The notes: generated from the sequence alone by a model not told the origin. Counted from the stretch's first letter, positions 19,646 to 30,795 are shown. The stretch: DNA of 64,000 nucleotides from Paralithodes platypus (GCA_032716605.1 CM064530.1:11016558-11080557); one strand, 5' to 3'. Program-made: numbers and translations.

Positions 19646-20290
19646 AGTAATAAAAATGGTCTTTGATATTGTTAGTACGTAGGCCGAAATATGACTCGAT
19701 AATGTTGACATCTTTACTCTAGGACAAGTTATTATTAGAGAGGTATCAGGAAGGATTTTTGGGCAAAAGAAAGGGGAACTAGTTTAATAGGTGCCTTCTG
19801 GCCTAGGGTCAGGCATTACATTATTTTCATCAAGTATCCTTCTCTGGTCTAGCTGAAATGCTATTAGGAATCTAGGACGGGTTAAGGGGAACTTTGGGAG
19901 GTTAGTTAGGACTGGGATGGAATAGGATTTAGGCTGGGATTGGAACTTGTAGCTCGTTGTAGGTATAGGGGTGCCCGGGTTTTTTGGCAATAATTTTGTG
20001 GGCGCGTCGGTGCGAAATAAACGAATAGCCGAAAATAAAGGTCCGAGATCACCTCGGTTGTACTGCTGGTGGTTGATGGCAACTATTGGGTGCCAGATGA
20101 ACGAGAATTTCAATAAAAAAAATCATGAATCTCGACATTAATAAACATTATTGAATAAAATGTACTTGATATGAATTATGTGTCTTTATATCCTTTTCTG
20201 TTTATGTAAGTTTGACATATCTAACTTACGTAATTTGTGAATAATTAATGGTTTTCGTCATATTCCCTTTATGACTTCCCATTTTCTTTG
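19646..20290. other. no gene seen
   Basis: Mixed unique sequence. The minus-strand 109-codon ORF at 19784-20113 has no recognisable motif and sits in otherwise unassigned DNA. Confidence 0.35.
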
Positions 20291-20699
20291 ATCGGGAGGG
20301 GGGGGGGGGGGCTTGAGTGAGTTCTCTTGCCAAGTGGATTTTGAATACCCAAGATTTTTATGCAATGCTCGATCTCGTATCCTCAAAAAGAGAGAGAGAG
20401 AAAAAAAAACGTATTCTTAGGCCCTCGACCCCTCAATGGACTATCTATCTATAGCCAGACTCTTTGATCCCCTATGGGGATGGACACGAAGGAATCGCCC
20501 ATGCTCAGTAGGCTAATCTAATTATGAGAAGTGATGTATGTTATTATCAAGACCTCAGATATCCAGTGAGGTGTGAATAGGAGTATATTATAGCCTATCA
20601 GTATAAGATATGCCTATTTTTATATATATTATAACGTATAGCGCGAGGGGAGAGCAGCGATATAGGCCGACTCCCGCTGTAAGCTGAGAGAGAAACCTT

Positions 20700-20770
20700 G
20701 TCAGACACCCCCCTCCCCACCTCATCTTTCCCTCCTCCTTCGTCCCCCCCCCCCATCTCCCCCTCTTGAA
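20700..20770. repeat. C/T-rich tract
   Basis: A pyrimidine run includes CCCCCCCCCC near 20745. It causes the Gly/Glu-rich minus ORF, which I do not support. Confidence 0.7.
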
Positions 20771-20875
20771 ATTGGACAACTTCTCGTCCTGTCGCCATTT
20801 TGGGGACACTACTAGCGAAATAAGAGATAGGACTAAATCAATCTGCCAAATCAATTCCTGATTAAGAATAGTAGC

Positions 20876-20950
20876 GCCATTTTTTAATAATATATTTTGG
20901 CTTTCACTGGGCAATTTTATTCAGCATAGGAAGGGCCTGTGGAATTCAGA
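20876..20950 (+). mobile_element. family C fragment
   Basis: The segment ttggctttcactgggcaattttattcagcataggaagggcctgtgg follows the C left arm. Confidence 0.5.
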
Positions 20951-20979
20951 GGTTTTTTTTTCGAAGCATAATAGAATAT

Positions 20980-21020
20980 GTTTTTTTTTTTTGTTTTTTT
21001 TTTTTTTTTTTTTTTTTATA
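20980..21020. repeat. poly-T tract
   Basis: About 40 bases of T with one or two other bases. Confidence 0.9.
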
Positions 21021-21138
21021 GTTAAAATAGGACTTCAGAGGCTATCAACCCTTCTGGATTATTAAGCCAGCACACTATAAGTCAAGAAAAGCGTCAGGAC
21101 TGGAGCCCCTTTTCGCGTTACTAAGCATTACTTATATC

Positions 21139-22085
21139 TTAATAAGGGTGACTGAAATAGGTTGTAATAAATTCATCTATATTCAAATGCATAAACTTCA
21201 TACAAGATTCTCGGCACCTGACAGTAAGGGCGTTTTTCGTGTCGAATTTGCGGAGCCATTGTAGGGCTTGGTGATCAGTTATGATGGTGACTTTGACTCC
21301 AGCAAGGTATGCTTTGAAGTGCTGGAGTGCCCAAATTATTCCTAAGCATTCCCGTTTGGTAACTGGGTAGTTGATCTCTGCGGGGTTTAAGGTACGGCTG
21401 GCACAAGCAATGATGTGTTCGCGGCCTTCCCGGGTTTGAGCTAGCACTGCTGTATTCCAAATTGTGAGACGTCGGTGTAAAGACAGAAGGGTTTGGTATA
21501 ATCGGGAAAGGAGACAACTGGGGCTGCCACGAGTAGGTCTTTTCAGGTTTGAAAGGTTTGTAGTCTGTGGGTGGTCCAAAGGAATGGTTCTTCTTTTCTG
21601 GTGAGGTCGTGAAGGGGTTTTGCAATGGTAGCGAAGTTTTTCACGAACCTTCGATAATAAGAAGCTAATCCCAAGAATGCTCGTACTCCTTTGACGTTGT
21701 TGGGAGGAGTGATGTTACTGATGGCCTGTAGCTTGGCTGGATCTGGAGAAATTCCGGCTTCAGAGACAACATGACCGAGGAATTTGACCTGTTTCTTTGC
21801 CATGGTGCATTTTGATGGTTTAAGTTTTAGTTTGGCATCTCTGATTCTTGGAAAACTTGCGCGAGTCGTAGGTGTTCTGCCCAAGTTTTTCCAAAGAAGA
21901 TGATGTTGTCTAGGTAGGCAAGGCAAGTTTCCCAGGTAAGTCCTTGAAGTACAGACTCCATTAATCTGGAAAAGGTGGCGGGGCCATTACACAATCCGAA
22001 TGGAAGAACTGTGAATTCGTATAGTCTGCCCTGGCTGGTGGAAAAAGCCGTTTTCTCTTGATGTTCTGGCACGACGGGGACTTAT
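21139..22085 (-). pseudogene. Ty3/gypsy-type pol fragment (RT and RNase H), broken
   Basis: The minus strand carries three overlapping frames. 22072 to 21827 reads RT motifs VPEHQEKTAFST, YEFTVLPFGLCNGPATFSRLM and the catalytic box YLDNI where an active enzyme has YxDD. After a frameshift, 21926-21543 reads KLKPSKC, VKFLGHVVSEAGISPDPAKL, VRAFLGLASYYRRFVKNFATIAKPLHDLT, the classic connection to RNase H. A further shift gives 21579-21139: HIIACASRTLNPAEINYPVTKRECLGIIWALQHFKAYLAG and TDHQALQWL, the RNase H domain. Protease, the first RT motifs, integrase and LTRs are not seen. The loss of the second aspartate plus two frameshifts make it inactive. It is the only LTR-type polymerase in the window. 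Confidence 0.88.
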
Positions 22086-22317
22086 ACTTTTTGCAGATGT
22101 TTAGGTGACAATCACCACGGTCAATCTGGGGATCCGCCGCTATTGAGCTCGTCCTGGAATCTTTACGACTCTGAATCTTACGATTCTATACAGGACTGTC
22201 CATATGCCATTTGTATCGGCACTAGCTGAAGAGTGTTGAGAGGGGAGAAGGGGTGTTGGAGAGAGAGGAAGGTGTTGGAGTGTCTTTGTTATGTGTGTTT
22301 AGTCTGTATACGTCGTC

Positions 22318-22455
22318 AGGATGTCCCCTGACTGGGTGCAATGCTAGGATCGACGTACTACCACACCCACTAAATGTCCGCCGTGGCAGGGATTCGATCC
22401 CGGGTCTTGCAGATTCACTTGCCAATATCCTGCTTGCAAGTCGAGGGTAAACCAT
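22318..22455 (-). repeat. tRNA-derived SINE-like repeat
   Basis: Read on minus, the B box GGGATCGAATCCC (22387-22399) is preceded by a tRNA-like stretch with cttgcaagcaggatattggc. A CG-containing body follows. The ends of the family are not known from this single copy. Confidence 0.5.
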
Positions 22456-22828
22456 TTGGCTCCTAGCAGTGCGAAGAAGTGGGGTGGCATCCTTGATGGT
22501 GACGTCATTTAACTGCCTAATTTGCATAGGACTGGTGGTGACGTGGTTGTAGAGGGAGGCCATGTGGTTGTCTGTAAGGTTGGAATAGCTTCCCCTATCG
22601 GCCTCGTTTTCTATGGTGCCTTCTCCACTCTGGTTTTCTTTGTCTTTTGTCTTGTTGCTATTGCTTGTTTGTCTTTATCCTGGTTGGTTGGTCTTGCAGG
22701 TTGGTTGTTAGTGTCAATTAATTGGTTTCTTCTTCCAATTTCGTCTCCTCTGGCATCTCACCCATATATGTCAATGTTTAGGGGAGACTGGCCGTTTGTT
22801 TGGTTTATTAATTCATTTATTCATATAT
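22456..22828. other. no supported gene
   Basis: An open frame at 22522-22836 (104 codons, with a hydrophobic segment FSTLVFFVFCLVAIACLSLSWLVGLAGWLLVSI) is T/G-biased. Without homology or an upstream exon I treat it as chance, but the two predicted membrane-like stretches are noted. Confidence 0.3.
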
Positions 22829-23117
22829 GTTTTTAGTTTCCTCCGTAAACCTCCATCAAGCTTAGAAAAACACTCCCTAGACCACCCCCCCCTTTCCCGG
22901 CCGAAGGCCGGTTCCTCTTAAAATTGCAGGCTCGCTTTCGCTCGCCAGGAAAGAATCGACACCTAAATGGCACGGAAGGTCTTAAAATTGACAACGAAAT
23001 GGGGCGAAAGGTGTTAAAATCGCCAAACTAATGGGCCAAACGTCTTATACTCTCAAAACTAGTGGGGCTAAACATTAAGGAGAAGGGGGTCCAGAAAACC
23101 GGTCTGCCTCCCCTTAA
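22829..23117 (+). mobile_element. family B element (B5), left end trimmed
   Basis: It starts in tttttagtttcctccg, carries the hairpin CCCGGCCGAAGGCCGG near 22898-22912, CAGGCTCGCTTTCGCTCGCC and the four ~30-bp subrepeats, and ends CTCCCCTTAA at 23117. Confidence 0.85.
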
Positions 23118-23315
23118 CACCTGTCGTGCCATGTGTTTAACATTTGTCGATTTTTTCCTGGCAAGCGATCGCAAGCCTGCAATTTAGGAGGAACCTGCCT
23201 TTGTCCGGGAAACTTTTCTGCCAAAAAATGTACACATTTATCTAAAAGGTCTTGGGGGGGGGGACACTTTTAAAAGCTTGATTGAGGTCTAGGGAGCAAA
23301 CTAAAAATCTCTTAA
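23118..23315 (-). mobile_element. family B partial element (B6), inverted to B5
   Basis: Immediately after B5, the opposite orientation begins in mid-core (cgtgccat..tttgtcgattttttcctgg, GCAAGCGATCGCAAGCC) and runs to aagcttgattgaggtctagggag. B5 and B6 together make a large inverted repeat. Confidence 0.75.
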
Positions 23316-24085
23316 AATGGAGTACTACATAAGCAAATATACTGTTAATACAATCCTACTAATTTGCCTTCCATATATAAAATCATGAAGTGTGTACGAA
23401 GTACATGTGGGCAACTGTACATTGAATATTATTTGACTCTCGGGGAAATTTCACTTCATCTGTTTTATGGAGGGGGGTGATATGGATGCCAGAGTTTCAA
23501 TTTAATAAAGTCAATATCCCTGCATCACAAGTCCTATATGTAGCTATCAACACCTTCCAAATACATCATTTAAAATAGACTATGTGCTGTGAACGTCCTA
23601 AGCCTGAAGGTAATGAGGAAGTTGATTAATTAACTATAATAAAATTCGAACGGGACTCGTGGATCGGTGGGGAGGACCAGCTTGAATGTGACGTTATTAT
23701 TCAGTGCTGACATTCGACTGGTAGGGGGAGGACGTGCCTGCGATGGCTCTTCGCATTTTACCGTCTTTAAGGTGTGTATGGGGATTTTGCGTGTATATAT
23801 GGGTGTGTTTTTAAATTCTATTAATGTTCAGGCAGCCATACATGTAATTCATAAGGGTAATAACAGAAAATTGTGAACTTATGACTGATTGAGCCGCTTC
23901 CTGCATGCCGTCTCGTCTGCATATATTCTAACAACTAGTAATTACGCTAAAATTGTTGACTTCCTAGACATTTAGATAATAACAAACTATTCGGTGTGTG
24001 TGTACATTGCGTTGGTGAGGTGTGTGAATATAGAGGGGGTCATTAACTCGTAATTTTTAAGGTGCAAACTAGCGAACCAGGTGAC
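23316..24085. other. no gene seen
   Basis: Mostly unassigned sequence. A 69-codon plus ORF at 23667-23876 is not supported by any motif. Confidence 0.35.
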
Positions 24086-24095
24086 ATCGCTATTG

Positions 24096-24410
24096 GCCCC
24101 CCCCCCCTCCCCACCCTCTCTCCCTCCCTCCCTTTTTCTTGCCAATTCCTCCCCCCCCCCCCTTTCTTGACAATTCCTCCTCTCAATCCTCTCCTTTCCT
24201 CCTCCTCTCCTCTCTCTCTTCTCCTCTCCTCCTCTTCTCTCTCTCTTCTCCTCTCCTCCTCTTCCCCCTCCTATCCTCCTCTCTTCACTTCATTCTCTCT
24301 TTTGAACTCCTCTCCTCCTTCTCTCACCCAGCCTTCCACACCCACTCTACTGAACCCCCCCCCACCCCCCACCATTTGTCCTCCCCTCCCCACACTCCCT
24401 CTCGATTTCA
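24096..24410. repeat. CT-rich low-complexity block
   Basis: Runs of C and (CTCCTCTC)n fill 300 bp and create Pro/Ser/Leu-rich ORFs on the plus strand, which are artefacts. Confidence 0.9.
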
Positions 24411-24527
24411 ATTAAGGATTTTGTGTATATATTCAGTATACGAATTATAGGTACATTGTTATTGGCTTGGATCTTTCTTTTTCTTCTTTTACGGTGATTT
24501 TGATGCTGCCTTTACACGTGATCCTGC

Positions 24528-24662
24528 CTGCTTCCCCCCCCCCCCCCCCCTCTCTCTCTCTTTCTCTCACACTCACTCTCCCCCCCCCCCCCCTCTCTCT
24601 CACATTTTTGTTCTCTCTCTCTCTCTCTCACATTTTTGTTCTCTCTCTCTCTCTCTCACACA
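24528..24662. repeat. (CT)n and poly-C microsatellite
   Basis: Two poly-C runs and three (CT)n tracts are separated by cacatttttgtt, repeated twice. Confidence 0.9.
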
Positions 24663-24729
24663 CTTTAGACTGTAGGGGAAGGTTTTGTTCTATATACCAT
24701 GTAGATATTGTTCATATTTAGTAAACCCA

Positions 24730-24762
24730 CTCCACCACCACCACCACCACCACTACCACTCA
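24730..24762. repeat. (CCA)n microsatellite
   Basis: About 10 CCA/CTA triplets, the same motif class as the long array at 29390-30040. Confidence 0.85.
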
Positions 24763-25003
24763 CGGGCGGCACCTTTAGAATAACTATCTATTCTAGTCTA
24801 TATATTCAGGCCCAATCCTCACTCTTCCTATTTGATTTTGTTTTTCCTTTTCTTTTCTTTTTCTTTTTTTAGGGGGTTGGCCGACTCAAGACAGAGCCAG
24901 AATAGGGACAACACAACAGAAAACCACGAACACACAAAAACAAAATACAAATTCACACACATCAAGGTCATCCAATAATTTAGAATAACACCCAAACATA
25001 TAG

Positions 25004-25290
25004 TTAAGGGGGAGGTAGTCGCTTTTTATGGACCCCCTTCTTCCTCATGTTTAACATATTAGGTGTGAGGTTTTAAGACGTTCGTTCCGTTAGTTTGGTG
25101 ATTTCCCATTTCCCATTTCTTTGTCACTATTTAAATCTTTCGTGCCATTTAGATGTCGATTATTTCCTGGCGAGCGATAACGAGCAGCAAGCCTGTAATT
25201 TTAGAAGGAACCAGCCTTCGGCCAGGAATTTTTTTTACTGAAAAATGTACAAATCTAGCTTGAAAGGGGGTCTGGGGGGATTTTTGTTAT
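25004..25290 (-). mobile_element. family B element (B7)
   Basis: It runs from TTAAGGGGGAGG through cctggcgagcgataacgagc (with a short duplication agcaagcc) and AGCCTTCGGCC to ttgaaagggggtctgggggg. The right TTAA end is lost. Confidence 0.8.
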
Positions 25291-25458
25291 TTTAATAACC
25301 ACGAATTTTCCGAGTGTTTTTTTATAAAAAAAAAACATTTTCATTTGCATCAATATATAGTGTTTGTAATTAATTAGAAATCTCGGGAAAACCTATTTTC
25401 CCCATTAGGCCTATCGATCGATGTTGAGACACGCCCCTGATAGTGATTTGAAAAGACA

Positions 25459-25494
25459 TTAGCCTAACCTAACAACCTTACCTAACCTAACCTA
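25459..25494. repeat. TTAGG-type interstitial repeats
   Basis: Minus-strand TTAGG units (cctaacctaacaacc..cctaacctaacc) match the arthropod telomere motif. They are short and degenerate, so interstitial. Confidence 0.6.
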
Positions 25495-25663
25495 GTATTA
25501 TGAGTGGGGGCTGCCGCCCCCACACCCCTGCTGGTTGAGTACTAATCACTTAGTAAAAAAAAAAAATATATATGGCTGTCGATTATACGAAGGTGAAAGA
25601 AAAGTCAAGTCTATGGTGTTAACTCTGCAATGTTCAGCTTTGATTGTACATTGATAACGGGAA

Positions 25664-25883
25664 AGTACCGTATTGACAACCTTTGTTACGAAAATTAAAT
25701 GTTAGTACCATACTTTTATATTAGGTTTTTCCGAGGGTTTAACACATTTTCATATGATCTTTAGAGGTATCGATAACTGGAAGTACCGTATTGACAACCT
25801 TGTTACGAAAAAGACATTTTAGTACCATACTTTTTTATTAGGTTTTGCCGAGAGTTAAAACAAAATTCTTATGATCTTTAGAG
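25664..25883 (+). repeat. 118-bp tandem duplication
   Basis: Two copies of gtaccgtattgacaacct...gttacgaaaa...gtaccatact....attaggttt..ccgag...catatgatctttagag lie in direct tandem, with about 85% identity by eye. Confidence 0.8.
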
Positions 25884-26170
25884 CATATAGATTCAATATT
25901 TATCTTCAAATATATCAACAAAATTCGTGGTATTAAAATAAAATTGAACCGGGTTTTTTTAAAGATTGATAATGCCGAATAATAATGCTGAAATAAAGGC
26001 CATATAAGAATAGAAGGGCAAATTACTATTAATATACCCAATTATTTTATATGTATGTATGTAGGCTATGTACAGTATATACTCAGGCCCAATCCCCATT
26101 TTTTGTTTTTTTTAAATAGGCCTACCTATTTTTATATTTCAATTCACTCCGGCCTTTAGTTTTACCGACC

Positions 26171-26320
26171 CTATACTCTTATCTGTTTCATTTCAACTGA
26201 CGGTAAATTGCAAAGTTCTCATCAAGATTTCTCAGTTATTTTGAAGATTTTGTAATGAATATGGTGCTAAATATGTACACTTGGTCTTAACATGATGCAG
26301 AGACTTATTAGTATCAGGGA
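26171..26320. mobile_element. family F palindromic element, partial (F3)
   Basis: The segment caactgacggtaaattgc..gttctcatcaagatttctcagttattttgaagattttgta..gaata matches F2 (30091-30292) and the inverted copy at 32120-32265. The right end is replaced by a family B terminus. Confidence 0.65.
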
Positions 26321-26356
26321 GAAGGGAGCCAGAAAAAGCAACCACCTTCCCCTTAA
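26318..26356 (+). mobile_element. family B right-end fragment
   Basis: The segment gggagaagggagccagaaaa..accaccttccccttaa ends in TTAA like the B right ends. Confidence 0.55.
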
Positions 26357-28021
26357 CTCCTCCCCCCACACCACACACAGCGCGCAGATCTAGCACGCAG
26401 CCCTAGCAACCAACCCAACATGTCCCTAGCAACCAACCCAACATGTCCCTAGCAACCCTCACATGTCCCTAGCAACCCCCACATTCCTAGCAACCCTCAC
26501 ATGTCCCTAGCAACCCACACGTTCCTAGCAACCCTCACATGTCCCTAGCAACCCACACGTTCCTAGCAACCCTCACATGTCCCTAGCAACCAACACATTC
26601 CTAGCAACCCTCACATGTCCCTAGCAACCCACACGTTCCTAGCAACCCTCACATGTCCCTAGCAACCCACACGTTCCTAGCAACCCTCACATGCCCCTAG
26701 CAACCCACACGTTCCTAGCAATCCTCACATGTCCCTAGCAACCCACACGTTCCTAGCAACCCTCACATGTCCCTAGCAACCCTCACATGTCCCTAGCAAC
26801 CCTCACATACCCCTAGCAACCCTCACATGTCCCTAGCAACCCTCACATGTCCCTAGCAACCCTTGAACCCTCACATACCCCTAGCAACCCTCACATACCC
26901 CTAGCAACCCTCGCATGTCCCTAGCAACCCTCGCATGTCCCTAGCAACCCTCACATGTCCCTAGCAACCCTCACATACCCCTAGCAACCCTCACATGTCC
27001 CTAGCAACCCACACGTTCCTAGCAACCCTCGCATGTCCCTAGCAACCCACACGTTCCTAGCAACCCACACGTTCCTAGCAACCCACACGTTCCTAGCAAC
27101 CCACATGTTCCTAGCAACCAACATGTTCCTAGCAACCCACATGTTCCTAGCAACCCACATGTTCCTAGCAACCCACATGTCCATAGCAACCCTCACATAC
27201 CCCTAGCAAACAACATATTTCCCTAGCAACCCACACGTTCCTAGCAACCCTCACATGTCCCTAGCAACCCTCACATGTCCCTAGCAACCCTCACATACCC
27301 CTAGCAACCCTCACATACCCCTAGCAACCCTCACATACCCCTAGCAACCCTCACATGTCCCTAGCAACCCTCACATGTCCCTAGCAACCCTTAAACCCTC
27401 ACATACCCCTAGCAACCCTCACATACCCCTAGCAACCCTCGCATGTCCCTAGCAACCCTCACATGTCCCTAGCAACCCTCACATGTCCCTAGCAACCCTC
27501 ACATGTCCCTAGCAACCCTCACATACCCCTAGCAACCCTCACATGTCCCTAGCAACCCACACTTTCCTAGCAACCCTCGCATGTCCCTAGCAACCCACAC
27601 GTTCCTAGCAACCCACACGTTCCTAGCAACCCACATGTTCCTAGCAACCCACATGTTCCTAGCAACCCACATGTCCATAGCAACCCACATGTCCATAGCA
27701 ACCCTCACATACCCCTAGCAACCAACATATGTCCCTAGCAACCCACACGTTCCTAGCAACCCTCACATGGCCCTAGCAACCAACATATGTCCCTAGCAAC
27801 CATCCCCCATGCCCCTAGCAACCTACATATGTCCCTAGCAACCATCCCAAATGTTCATAGCAACCCTCACATGGCCCTAGCAACACACTCCTCCCCTTTT
27901 CTGCTCCTCCCCCACACCACACACAACGCGCAGGTCTCCCACGCAGTCCTAGCAACCAACACCTGTCCCTAACAACCCACACACATCCATAGCAACCCTC
28001 ACATAGGCCTAGCAACCACTG
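26357..28021. repeat. 19-20 bp minisatellite, CCTAGCAACCC unit
   Basis: About 80 units of CCTAGCAACC plus a variable half (ctcacatgtc, ctcacatacc, cacacgttc or ctcgcatgtc) run for 1.6 kb. The array has a higher-order structure: a ~520-550 bp block recurs (the odd junction cccttgaaccctcac at 26859 returns as cccttaaaccctcac at 27387). A GC-rich flank (ctccccc.acaccacacaca..gcgcag) stands at both ends, at 26369 and 27905. Every unit holds AGCAAC, the half-site sequence of RFX X-box motifs. The minus ORFs across it (WVARNM repeats) are artefacts. Confidence 0.95.
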
Positions 28022-28139
28022 GGGGGGGGGAGAGAGAAAAAGATACTCGTTACACGCAGCTTTGTCTTTTGTCTTTTTCATGTATATAGAAGAAATGTAA
28101 CTGCTCCCCACACCACATACACTGTCAATCTGTCACACA

Positions 28140-28345
28140 AAGACAGCCACTACATTCACCCCCTCCCTCCCCGCTGCATGCACCCCTCTCCCTCCCTCCC
28201 TCCTCCCCCACTACATCCATCTCCCACTCTCTCTCCCTGTACATCCATCCTTCTCCCTTCCTCATCCCACTACACCCATCCCTACCCCGCCCCCCTTCCA
28301 CTGCATCCATCCCTCCTCCCTCCCTCCCTCCCTCCCTCCCTCCCT
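28140..28345. repeat. C/T-rich low-complexity block
   Basis: It contains (CCCT)n with interspersed ccactacatccat units of ~25-30 bp and gives a Gly/Glu-rich shadow ORF on minus. Confidence 0.9.
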
Positions 28346-28351
28346 CAATAC

Positions 28352-28569
28352 TTAACTCCTTCTGTACCGGTGACGTAATTTGCATTATATTCTGGCAACT
28401 ATTAGACGATTTTATTCAGCTTAGGAAGGACATCTACCCATTAAAAGGCTACAAACTATCTCATTTAACCTTTTTTACTACCATACTATAGATCCTTCTC
28501 AAGCTGCACAAAATCGTTTAAATATAGCTAGAAGAAAATAATAAAAGACGCTGCGGTACAGAAGGGGTA
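28352..28569 (+). mobile_element. family C element
   Basis: TTAACTCCTTCTGTACCGGTGACG opens it and CGGTACAGAAGGGGTAA closes it. Inside, attagacgattttattcagc answers gctgcacaaaatcgtttaaa. This is one of the cleanest C copies. Confidence 0.88.
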
Positions 28570-28855
28570 AATGGAAAATATGAAGTTTCTATGTTTCAGT
28601 ATTATATTCCACGAAATGTTGAAATGTCAATGGTAGGGTACTGAAATAAAGTGCTAGTAGGCCTCTTACAACTAATAGCATACCATATTGATTGGCTAGG
28701 AATACGACACATGTTTATTAAATGTATATTTTATTATAAATCTGACTTAATTACTAATTATTATTTATTCTTCCTTCCAGATTGTGTGGGTTATGGTAGC
28801 CTACTTATCGGTTAACTGCCAACGCTACCACCAACACGAATACCACTACTACTAC

Positions 28856-29020
28856 CACCGAATCTACTATTGCCACCATCGAATCTACTATTGCCACCAT
28901 CGAATCTACTATTGCCACCATCGAATCTACTATTGGCACCACCGAATCTACTATTGGCACCAGCGAATCTACTATTGGCACCACCGAATCTACTATTGCC
29001 ACCGCCAAATCTACTATTAC
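28856..29020. repeat. 21-bp minisatellite
   Basis: Eight copies of accatcgaatctactattgcc and variants. Plus frames read RIYYCHH repeats and the minus frame reads VDSMVAI. Unit length is a multiple of three, so all frames stay open, which explains the ORFs. Confidence 0.9.
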
Positions 29021-29100
29021 CACAGTCACCACCACCATGGCTACCACTATTTCCACAACCACCACCACCACCACTACTACTACCACCACCACGACTGTTT

Positions 29101-29370
29101 TGGTTTTCTATGTAAGGGAGACAAAAGACAGAACTGCCTGTAGCGAGTGCCTTCCCTAAAGTTCAAAGAGTAACAGGGCCAAAATCAAGGGACGTTCGAG
29201 CCCAAATGCCTGGACACACGGAGTTTGAAGTAATTTTAGTCATAGGAAGAGGGACAGACTGATTCTGGGAGAGAGTTCCAGAGCTCAGCTGTTGAATAGA
29301 AGAAACCCTGAGAATAACGTTTCACTCTTGGGTTGGAGAGTTGCACAGAGTAAGGGTGGGATTGTGTTGC
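29101..29370 (+). repeat. dispersed repeat G, copy 1
   Basis: A block with gggagacaaaagacagaactg, gagtgcct, aagagt.acagggccaaaat and gacac.c.gagtttgaag also appears at 42818-42955. The class is unknown. This copy extends further (ttccagagctcagctg..gaagaaac). Confidence 0.65.
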
Positions 29371-29384
29371 AAGACTACCACCAT

Positions 29385-30045
29385 CCTACCAACAGTACCA
29401 TCTCTACCACATCTACCATCAGAACATCTTTACCGCAGCTACCACCACCACCACCATCACTCCTACCAAAACTACCATCAAAACCATCTCTACCACAACT
29501 ACCCCTCGTTCGATTCTACCACAACGACTACCATCTACAATCTCTATCACCATCTCGACCACAATTACTACCACAACTAACATCAGAACATCTCCACCAC
29601 TACTACTGCTACTACCATCTCTACCACAACTACCAGCAGAGCATTGGTACCACCCCTACCACCACCACTACCACAACTATCATCAGTATCATCTCTACCA
29701 CCACCAGTACTACCAGAACATCACCATTACCACCATAACTATTGTCCCTACCACAACTACCAGCAGAACATCACCACCACCAGTACCAGCAGAACATCTC
29801 TACCACCACCACTACCAGCAGAACATCACCACCACCACTACCACCAGCAGAACATCACCACCACCACCACCACCACCACTACCAGCAGAACATCACCACC
29901 ACCACTACCAGCAGAACATCACCACCACCACCACTACCAGCAGAACATCACCACCACCACCTTTACCACAACTACCACACCACCACCACAACTACCAGCA
30001 GAACATCTCCCCTATTCCTACCACCACAACCACCACAACATCTAA
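29385..30045. repeat. ACC-rich minisatellite
   Basis: It consists of ACC/ACT triplets interrupted by agcagaacatc at intervals of ~20-35 bp. Threonine/His/Pro-rich ORFs over it follow from triplet periodicity. Confidence 0.92.
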
Positions 30046-30090
30046 CCCAAGGTGAGTCGTTGGTCGCTTGATATTCGGCTAACAAATCTT

Positions 30091-30292
30091 CTATAGTCCA
30101 TTTTTTGCTATGTTACTATCTTGATTACTTAGTTATTTCGAAGATTTTGTAGCGAAATGTGTTGTTAATTATGAAAACCTAGCATTCATATAACTTGGAT
30201 ATATAATAGTTTCATAAAGTTCCTTTAAATATCGGGAAATTCGCTGCTAAAGGATTCAGTTTACTATCAGCTGGACAAAAATAGACTATAGT
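30091..30292. mobile_element. family F palindromic element (F2)
   Basis: CTATAGTCCATTTTTTGC on the left is the inverse of the right end cagctggacaaaaatagactatag. The interior has agttatttcgaagattttgtagcgaa. No ORF is present. Confidence 0.8.
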
Positions 30293-30382
30293 AGGCCTAC
30301 AGCCTTATAATGTTAGGTCTTCTGAAACGGAGTGTATAAGAAGTAGAAAAATACCAAAGAAAAACATATAATTTCAGCTCTG

Positions 30383-30596
30383 TTAACCCTTTGAAGCTCT
30401 GACGCGTTTTAGCAGTTTATTTTGGCTGTCATTAGACGAATTTATACAGCTTAGGAAGTATCTGTGTGTATTAAAAGGGTAAATACTATCTCAATCAACC
30501 CTTTGACTTCCATATACCGTTACTAATCTGAATAAAATCGTCTAATAGTAGCCAGAAACAGAACAGAAACGCTTATTGGAGCTTGAAAGGGTTACT
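30383..30596 (+). mobile_element. family C element, TTTGAAG subtype
   Basis: It is bounded by TTAACCCTTTGAAGC and GCTTGAAAGGGTTA. Inner arms are tggctgtcattagacg and cgtctaatagtagcca. Confidence 0.85.
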
Positions 30597-30795
30597 TTCA
30601 AACATGATAACACTTTAGAGTGCGTGAATGTTCAGTACTTGAATACTATATTCTTCTTTCATATTTTAAAATGATAATCTGAAACAGAATGCATAAATAA
30701 GTAGCACACTGCGTTAATACAAAATATCGTCACCAATTACTTAGTTGCAAATCGGTTAGGGTAATGTCGCGGTAATTAATTCATATCATATCTTA

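Larger units (their letters stand above)
28781..30051 (+). other. candidate repeat-rich exon
   Basis: A strong 3' splice site (tattcttccttccag, ending 28780) precedes it and a consensus 5' splice site (CCCAAG then gtgagt at 30052) ends it. The interior is almost wholly tandem repeats: a 21-bp unit at 28856-29020, one dispersed repeat (29101-29260) and ACC/AGCAGAACATC units to 30040. No frame stays open across it, so a non-coding RNA exon is the likelier reading. Splicing is inferred from motifs only. Confidence 0.35.

Noticed and set aside
24062..24721. Pro/Ser/Leu-rich ORFs
   Set aside because: CT-rich simple sequence.
26981..27196. Minus-strand ORF with WVARNM repeats
   Set aside because: It is only the translation of the CCTAGCAAC minisatellite. 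Mixed 19-bp and 20-bp units make the frame drift.
26357..28021. CRISPR array
   Set aside because: Spacing is regular but the intervening sequences are only ~10 bp and fall into four types; the host is a eukaryote. It is a minisatellite.
28784..29143. RIYYCHH repeat protein
   Set aside because: The 21-bp unit keeps every frame open on both strands. No upstream coding evidence.
29292..30071. Thr/His/Pro-rich proteins
   Set aside because: ACC triplet array; frames are open by composition.
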